A stretch of DNA of 64,000 nucleotides from Neonectria sp. B-13 (taxonomy: Eukaryota; Ascomycota; Sordariomycetes; Hypocreales; Nectriaceae). Under the pieces are notes generated by a model. That model did no database searches, was not told where the DNA came from, and saw only the letters and a list, made by a program, of their open reading frames with translations. The DNA lies in contig NOKP01000020.1 in the NCBI GenBank assembly GCA_002682825.1, positions 558,001-622,000 on the forward strand, in the 5' to 3' direction. Within the stretch, counting starts at the first letter, position 1, and the number at the start of each line of letters is the position of its first letter. The position numbers and the translations under genes are program-made. Shown here piece by piece: positions 57,335 to 64,000 of this stretch.

Positions 57335-58171
57335 ATGCGTTCATTCATCGCCTCAAGTGCTCTGGCCAGCTTGGTTACTTCAGTCTCTGCTACCGGGATC
57401 TTGCTTCCCCTTTACGTCTATCCTTCCGCTGTGTGGAACGACAACGCTGCCAACTGGAAGCCCGTTGTTGCGGCAGTCCAAGCCCACACCGACATCGACT
57501 GGACCATTATCGTCAACCCTTACAACGGCCCAGGGCAGAGCGGCAAGCCCGGCAATGACGATGTCAACGTCATCAGCGGCGTCTCGCAGCTGAATGCGAA
57601 CGAGAACGTCAACACCGTCGGTTACGTCCGAACCAACTACGCCAAGGCCCCGATGGATGAGCTCAAAGCCAACATCACCAACTATGCGAGCTGGGCGTCT
57701 TATTCGGGGGCAGACATCGGGATCCACGGAATCTTCTTCGACGAATCTTCTGCTGATTTCGATTACCTCAACGAGGCCATTACCTTCGCACGCGGGGCCT
57801 TTGCGGGTTCTATTACCACCATTTGCAACTTCGGCGTGAAGGCTGCCGAAGAGTACTATGGCATCTGCGACATCGTCGTTGCATTTGAGAGCTGCCTCAA
57901 CTGCGCCGGTCTGCCCCAGTACAAGGGCCAGGCGACCCTGGACGCCAACTTCCCTAGCGGCTACGAGTCCCAGGGTGCTGTGATCGTCAACAAGTTCACC
58001 GGCCAAGATTTCGAGGGCAAGACTGCCTCTGCTTCTCTGTTGACCAGCTACGCCCAGACTATTTCTGGCGACGGCATTGGCTGGTACTACTTCTGCTCTG
58101 CGGACTACAACGATATCACTTCTATTCCTGCCACGGTTGGGCAGAATGCCGATTCACTTGCTAGTGTTTAA
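57335..58171 (+). CDS. secreted spherulation-specific family 4 (spherulin-4) protein
   Basis: A single exon of 278 residues. MRSFIASSALASLVTSVSA is a signal peptide, probably cleaved before TGILLPLYVYP. The mature protein has the (beta/alpha) barrel pattern of spherulin-4: VVAAVQAHTDIDWTIIVNPY, NTVGYVRTNYA, ADIGIHGIFFDESS with the acidic Asp/Glu pair, TTICNFGVKAAEEYY, and WYYFCSADYND near the end. The family was named for a Physarum spherulation product and is related in fold to glycoside hydrolases GH114 and GH135 (the latter includes galactosaminogalactan hydrolase Sph3). The Asp in FFDES is the likely catalytic-type residue; activity is not proven by sequence. No GPI signal is seen, so a secreted or wall-associated enzyme is likely. 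Confidence 0.92.
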   Translation: MRSFIASSALASLVTSVSATGILLPLYVYPSAVWNDNAANWKPVVAAVQAHTDIDWTIIVNPYNGPGQSGKPGNDDVNVISGVSQLNANENVNTVGYVRTNYAKAPMDELKANITNYASWASYSGADIGIHGIFFDESSADFDYLNEAITFARGAFAGSITTICNFGVKAAEEYYGICDIVVAFESCLNCAGLPQYKGQATLDANFPSGYESQGAVIVNKFTGQDFEGKTASASLLTSYAQTISGDGIGWYYFCSADYNDITSIPATVGQNADSLASV

Positions 58172-58714
58172 GCTACCTTTCGAAACGAGAATGTCGTATC
58201 CTCGTACTACTTCATGTACTCAATGCGTTTAAAATAGAAAAGGGGGGTCTAACAAGAAATGGTCGTCGGAATCGGGATTCAAATTGCATTAAGTTGCAAG
58301 CCAAATATTTTACAGATATGCCCAGCAGTTCCCATAAACAATGAACTAGTTTCTTCAAGCTCCATGACTACATTGGCTAATTCTCTAGAACCATTGGATT
58401 CTGTTAGATAAACTGTGTGTTTCGCTAAGTACTGACTACAGCATCAGTACTACATCGTTTGACTTCTATAACCTTAGTCTGGTTCTTGCCTATGCCAAAG
58501 CTGGTACGATGCAACATGCTCTATGTGTACGAGGAAGCACCAAGCCCGTAATTCGTACGCAATACTGTTAAACTTACAACCATGTGAGCACTACTAATAT
58601 AAGCTAGCTCTAATGGCCTACATGGATGTTTATACGCGTTCAAGGAAAGGCCAAATCAACCCCGATGCGACGATCCAAGGAGCGACATGATAATTGTGGT
58701 TTGTGTCCTAAATG
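58172..58714. other. convergent 3' region, AT-rich
   Basis: This lies between the spherulin-4 gene and the NACHT pseudogene, which end toward each other. No coding sequence is seen. Confidence 0.5.
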
Positions 58715-61700
58715 CTATCTCTGATGTAACATCTTACGAACCCAGTCCTTGAAACACTCCCGGTGCTCCTGAAGATCAGCAATGTTTTCAGAGTCTAAGA
58801 AAGGAACTCTTCCCGGTATGTAGTCATAGTGACAACACAAAGTAGGCGAGTCCTTCGGCGCAACTTGTGCCTCATTCAGCGCATCAAGTTCCTCTTTCCA
58901 AGACAAGACGATAACCTTCTCTTCCTTACTCCTCCTAGGACACGTAATCCTTAAATCATACATGCGTTTGAGGAGGGATCCATGTCTTGGCGTAGCTTCA
59001 AGACAACAATCTCTCAGCTTGCCTAGAAATTGCTGATCGGAAATCTGGTCACGATTTCCCTCGACAAGCTCTAAAACAGCAGTTAAAAGGACACTAGTAG
59101 CTTCACCATCCGGAACCTGACGGTATGGAGTTTTGTCCAATCTTGCGCTACTATCGTCTTCTCCTGTATACCCACCACTGTGAGATCTGAATGTAGTAGC
59201 CACAAAGCTACCTGTACTTTCTCTAAACCTACTAGGGTAATGGTCTAACCTTTGGATGACTGCTGTAACTGATGGATTGTCATATAAGTTTGGGTGAGAG
59301 GTCCGAATCGAGTTGAGTAGTGATTTCAGCATAAGAAATGCTGGTAACTTAACCACAGTGATGTACCATTGGCCGGGGCGTCTGAAAAGATGAAAAGTGA
59401 AATTGAACATCTCTTCGACATCGACGACAGCAGATGAGTTAAAAACCAGAGGCAAGGTTGGTTCGTCCGGTATGGTGATAGCAGCGCAGCATGAGCTCCT
59501 TGAAGTTGACACCATGATTGGCAAATATTTCCAGCAATGTGAAGAAGTCCAATGTCCAACCCGCTCTCAACATGTCATCAAATAAATCCCTACGAGCAGT
59601 GGCGAATGTTAGAAGTGAGCTTATCAAAAGACTGAACGAACTTTCATTTACACGGAAGTTGGAGATCCCGCGATCGCGCTCTTTCTCCACGTAGACGGAC
59701 TCTGTGCTGGTCGGGTCGGCCCCTTTCTCAAGTAGGAAACGGCAGAACCGATTCCTGAGATCGAGCCTAAAAGCGAGCTGGTGGTAATAATGTCTAGAGG
59801 CCCTTCTAAACCCCACCACGGTATGATGGAACAAAACCGACAACACTGACTGCCCAAGGCATTGTCTCGAAAGTGCCTCCATGCCGTAGTCATAGAGATT
59901 GACTGTAATATAGAGCTGGTAGAATTTGACAGCAGAGAAAACTTCTGATGAAATACCCTTCGATTCATCTTCCAGCCAACCTCGATGCAAGGTTCGACAT
60001 TTCTCCGCGAGATCAAACGTCAGTTGGCTGTGTAGAGACGGGGCATCGACCCCACGATCTTTGACGATGTGTTCAATGGTACGTAAGAAACTCAACAGAA
60101 AATCAGATTTATTGAGCCCCGGCGAAGACAACATTTTGCGAACAGAGAGGTTGGCCGTGAAAATACGATCCAGTAACTCCACTGATGAAGAATTGTCGTG
60201 GTGAAGGATTTATTGACCCTTTACCGTGTCTACAAGGAAAGTGTAGGCGGTTCGATGGATGAGGTGTATCGTGTGCCTTTGGCCTGCGTATGGTAGCAAG
60301 ACCCTGTATTCATCATGGCAAGGTTCCGGTAGGTTGTGTTGCCCCGAGTCTGAGGTTCTTATCTCTAGTAACTCAGTGCATCGGATGCTAATGTTTTGCT
60401 CTAGCTTTTGACATTTGTGTAGCATCTCATCTGCTGATACCGATTGTATGGTTTCTTGTATGATCTGGTTTGAAATTGATGTCGATGCGAGCAAAGTTTC
60501 CAGTACTGTCGGTGAGCCTGACGAGGGCAAATTTTGCAGCTTGTCATTTGCTATGACAAGACGGAAGAGCGTCGCAGCTTGTTGACGATAAACTGGAAGA
60601 TCCTCGTTCATTCTCTTTAACATGTCGTCATAACGATCGGCGAGGTATTTCGGTAGACTGCAGATTCGTTCCTTGATCTCGTTAATACTGTCACCGTATT
60701 CGATATCTCGAGTGATAGTCTTGATAGCCAAGTAGAGCCATAGGAAAACACCCTCCTCTTTAGAGACGACGAGTTTCAAAATGTTTCGAGTACTTTTGTC
60801 GGAGCTATGCTCGAACGACGGACCGAGCTTCTCGCGAGCATATAACTCTAAATCGGGTTTGGTGAGGTCCTGAATGCGAAGTTGTGGAAGTAACCTCAGT
60901 CTCTTTAGAAGAAGTGGCTCTGGTCGGTTAGACATACAGATCTTAATCTTTGAATGCTGACTGAACTGATCCACGACTGACAACAGCGGGACAACTCCAT
61001 CTCTTAGGCTTACTTCGTCCAATCCGTCGAGGAACATGCAAATAGGTCTCTCGCATCGGCTGATAATAAGGTAGATAGCTTCTAGAAGCTCCTTTGTTGA
61101 CCAGTCGGTATCGGAGCCTTTTGCCTTCAAGGCAGGGACTTCTCCAATGATAAACTCTTGCCAAAAAGTGAGGATGAGCAATAGCTGGTGAAGTAAGGTG
61201 CATAGCATTCCTTTAATACTTTTTTGCATTTCAGTTCCAGGGCACCAAAAGAAATGGGAGAGTAAGACGGGATTTGGTTGCCAGGCATCCAGTAACGCGA
61301 TAGTGTTTCGCTCAGGCAGGATGAATTTGACCAGGTTCGTTTTTCCCGAGCCTGGCTTTCCGGATACCCAGTATCTCTTTTCGTTCGATCGCAGCCAGTC
61401 TGGGAATCTATCCCAATGTTGTCCCAGGGACCTTTCATCGCCACCTACTATCTCATCGCCTGGAAAGTGTTGTGATGAGTTTTTGTCAATGTCTGGGTGG
61501 TCGCTGGGTATTGTGCGCCAGGACGAATCCTCTCCTTCATGGGCACCACCGCTGTCTGGTCCCTTTTTAGGGCGTTTGCTGTCAACCTCTAATGCTCTAG
61601 ATTCGACGTCGTGCTTTTCGTATTGCATATGATTGTTGCAATGATTGGCAAAGCCGCAGCTGCTCGCGCCGTCAAGTTCTCCATCGGCGAGGATGTTATC

Positions 61701-62895
61701 TGCATCCGCAGCCCTGGTCTCAACGTCATCCTCGCTTCCAAACTCAGCGTAGACGCTACTTCCAGACTCAGAGTAAGGTTGGCTAGGCTCAAAGTGAGCC
61801 TTGCTATTATACGTAGCGTAAAATATTCGTTTACACATGAAGTCAACCTTGGTTGTAGGCTCAGAAGACGAGCTTTCAGACTCGGCGTCAACGCTGCTTT
61901 CAACCTCGTTTTCAAACTCGTCTTTGACCTCAGATGATGAGTAATTCTCTGTGTCTTCGAAAAAAGCCATCGAAATGTTTGGAGATGAGCGTCGCTAATA
62001 TCATTCCATCGTTTGTTCATGCCCTTGAACTTCAGACTATTAAGGAGCTTCTCACTCTCAGTCTGTCGATCTTTCTTAAGAACCAACTCCACTGCCTGAG
62101 TGCTCATCGTACTCGTAGTCGTCTTCACAATGGAGGTGCAATGACGTTTCAGGACCATCTCGGACTGCTGCGACTCTTTGGAGATGTGCTGCTTCAACCT
62201 CTCCGTTTCGGCTGATGTATGCTCTCGTGTTCCCTGGCTTTGCTGTACCACTAAGTCACATGCGTGTCGGTAGCCGGCACCGTATTGTTGAATGAACTGC
62301 CGTAAGTTGCTGTTGTTAACCTGTTGATTAAGGTTCATAGTATTGACCATGTCACTATGTATATTGTTAGTAAGAGCTGATCTTGGAGGATCAAGGGTAA
62401 GTAGCCAAGCATGCATCAGGAGACCTACCAGAAATAAGCAAAAGTGCCGGTGTTCATCAGCCTTTCTATGCTAGATAAGTCCTTCTCTAGTCTATCCAGC
62501 CTTCGTTTTCGCCAAGTGGCCTTCGCCGCAACCTTCAGTGTCTTGACCAAACTACCCTTGGCCGACTCGCCCACCATGAAAGCGATTTCCTCCCTTAAGT
62601 CACAGGATATTACTCGGCACCTTTCAGCAACCCTTATCAACTCTTTCTCATTTTTATTCAGCCGACTTCCCACCTCGATCATCTGGAACTGGGAGGAGAC
62701 GTTCTCGAGAACAACAGAGCGTTCTACAAGCGAGTCGTCAAGGGATCCATTGTGGTAGACGCGTTTCGCGATATCGACAACCTCGTGACCGAAACTGATG
62801 ATCTGAAAGATGTTGCAGGCCAGGCCAAGCGCTGCGAGTCCCTCCAGGCCGACATGCTTGGTTCTGCCAGGCAAGACCGATATCCTGTTTCGCAT
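58715..62895 (-). pseudogene. NACHT-domain NLR/STAND protein gene, disrupted
   Basis: Exon 1 (62895-62429) encodes an N-terminal helical domain (GLAALGLACNIFQIISFGHE) of the type found on fungal NACHT proteins. A 74-nt intron joins it to a second exon from 62354. The P-loop is GKPGSGKT (about 61361-61338), the Walker B is MFLDGLDE (about 61040-61017), and the end of the NACHT/winged-helix part is HLIHRTAYTFL, followed by C-terminal helices down to 58715. Three breaks are visible. (1) At a run of six T on the coding strand (about 61956-61963) the frame must shift, between FRWLF and EDTENYSS. (2) An in-frame TAA at 60212-60210 falls between VKGQ and ILHHDN, with both sides reading as conserved protein. 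(3) A one-base shift near 59480-59500 moves the C-terminal part to another frame. Intact, it would exceed 1300 residues. Such proteins act in non-self recognition and cell death. Sequencing or assembly error could explain the homopolymer break, less easily all three. The gene is visibly more AT-rich than its neighbours. Confidence 0.8.
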
Positions 62896-64000
62896 TGATT
62901 ACTCGGAGAGCACAACCGTGACTGGTCTCGGGTAATCGGGATGAGCCAGGATTCGGCGGCAAACCGACAGTAGGAAGAAATCACAGAGAGACGGGAGAGA
63001 TGAATTTGGGAAATCCATAAACTAAATGAGGGGTTTCGTGATAAGGCGGCCTCTCACAGCCAGTCAACAGGCTGTTACTAACGCAGCCTGATGCACTTCG
63101 AGGCACAGCTACGTTAACTACTTCTTAGCTACTGCTGATATCGCTGGAAAATATTAATGAACGGAACTGAGGCACGATTATGCAAAGAGACATGGGAAAT
63201 TTGGCTGCGGGGAACATGCAGCGCCGTAGCGTGTTGAATCCTTTCCGCCCAGCGAGGGAACGTCTCGTCAATCTCCTCGATAGAACTTTTGGAGGATGTG
63301 CTGGGTAACTTGTAGTAGTATACATCTTGGCGTGAGAAAGAAGCTTAGTACTAACCCTAGGTACGAGCTGCTAGCACTAACCTAGAATTCTCCTAGCTGC
63401 CTGCCCCGCCATTCCTCCCTGCACCTAGACCTCATTGCTGTCTAGCACTCAACAGCTCCCATTTTAAGTCCAAGCCTCCCACCGGATGAATTATTGCGAA
63501 GGCGGAATTGAGCAACGATCAGAGACCCATTTTATACTTCTCACACCTACCTGCCTGCCGGCATTTAAAGCCTCCATGAATCAAGAGCACTTACGGACAA
63601 TGCTTTGTACACCTAGCGGGCATATGGCGGGAGGTGGCAGAGAAGAGCAAGCCACTGCGGCTGGCTATCCTTTACTCATACTATTTCATCGACAAACTTC
63701 TCAAAGACCTCTCAGAACCAATAATCTTTCTGCTACGAGAAAGGCTGTCTATGATGTTTCTAGAAGACTTAGTGTCATATCCTGGGGATAACGATCTTTG
63801 GACTCGGCTAGAAAGATATTAGCTTGCTGGCCTGCATCATCTCAGCTACTGATTAGGGAGTAGTTCGTATTCCCAGTCGTATTTATAACCCACCTTAAAC
63901 GACTTAAGCACAAAGGTAGTGCGTCAGGGAGAATGCTGGCAATTTAACAACAACCACTGCAGGATGTGGTTGATCGGCGGGGTGTGCTAACTAATCACTT
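62896..64000. other. right-edge region with possible gene remnants
   Basis: The left 150 bp are the promoter of the NACHT gene. Two short stretches look protein-like but incomplete. On the minus strand, about 63320-63125 reads SIEEIDETFPRWAERIQHAT and ends at a TAG. On the plus strand, a 62-codon frame at 63634-63822 (MAEKSKPLRLAILYSYYFID onward) is rich in Leu and charged residues. Neither has a recognisable domain; both could be exon ends, relics or chance. Confidence 0.3.

Noticed and set aside
1..64000. Search for tRNA, rRNA, CRISPR arrays, telomeric repeats and intact transposons
   Set aside because: No B-box with matching cloverleaf, no direct-repeat array, no telomere repeat, and no transposase or reverse-transcriptase motifs were found by eye. 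A covariance-model scan could still find a tRNA.

Overview
The window reads as chromosomal DNA of a filamentous ascomycete (Pezizomycotina, probably a Sordariomycete). The genes are split by short GT-AG introns of about 50-100 nt, most with a CTAAC/CTGAC-like branch site near the acceptor. The coding regions are GC-rich, intergenic spaces run 0.6-5 kb, and the products have clear fungal relatives (ENA-type sodium ATPase, Nha1 antiporter, Pal1, spherulin-4, NACHT-type NLR). I cannot name the species from sequence alone. I rebuilt exon structures by hand from splice consensus, reading-frame continuity and family conservation; no transcript data were used.

Layout. 1-5.7 kb: a sodium-efflux pair on the minus strand, an Nha1-like Na+/H+ antiporter cut by the left edge and a complete ENA-type P-type ATPase. 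5.7-10.9 kb: a long gene-poor block holding a degenerate charged/coiled-coil gene relic and one doubtful small reading frame. 10.9-15.1 kb: a small NTF2-like protein and a 956-residue disordered protein with a cysteine-rich C-terminus, both minus. 15.1-19.3 kb: no gene seen. 19.3-21.0 kb: ribosomal protein eS30 and the exon-junction protein Y14, both plus, each with a TCACGTGA palindrome about 110-120 bp upstream of its ATG. 21.8-24.6 kb: a six-exon intracellular GH3 beta-glucosidase with a PA14 insertion. 27.0-29.9 kb: a DUF202 membrane protein and a disordered protein, convergent. 31.7-40.4 kb: ERO1, CKS1/suc1 and the U6 snRNA phosphodiesterase USB1, all minus and widely spaced. 42.6-53.3 kb: Pal1, the cleavage/polyadenylation subunit Cft1/CPSF160, an LMBD1-type membrane protein and an ANCHR/ZFYVE19-like protein. 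54.2-58.2 kb: a membrane-anchored, glycan-lectin-like propeller protein and a secreted spherulin-4-type protein. 58.7-62.9 kb: a NACHT (NLR/STAND) gene that appears broken by two frameshifts and one in-frame stop, followed by AT-richer sequence with possible gene remnants to the right edge.

Most intact genes are housekeeping: RNA processing (Cft1, USB1, Y14), translation (eS30), secretory-pathway redox (ERO1), cell cycle and division (CKS1, ANCHR-like, Pal1) and ion homeostasis (ENA, Nha1). The right end looks accessory, with a surface protein, a secreted protein and a decaying immune-type receptor. I found no CRISPR array, rRNA, convincing tRNA or intact transposon. The most interesting items are the fungal ANCHR-like protein with two exact VPS4-binding (MIM1) consensus motifs, the NLR pseudogene, the co-oriented Nha1/ENA pair and the E-box palindromes shared by eS30 and Y14.
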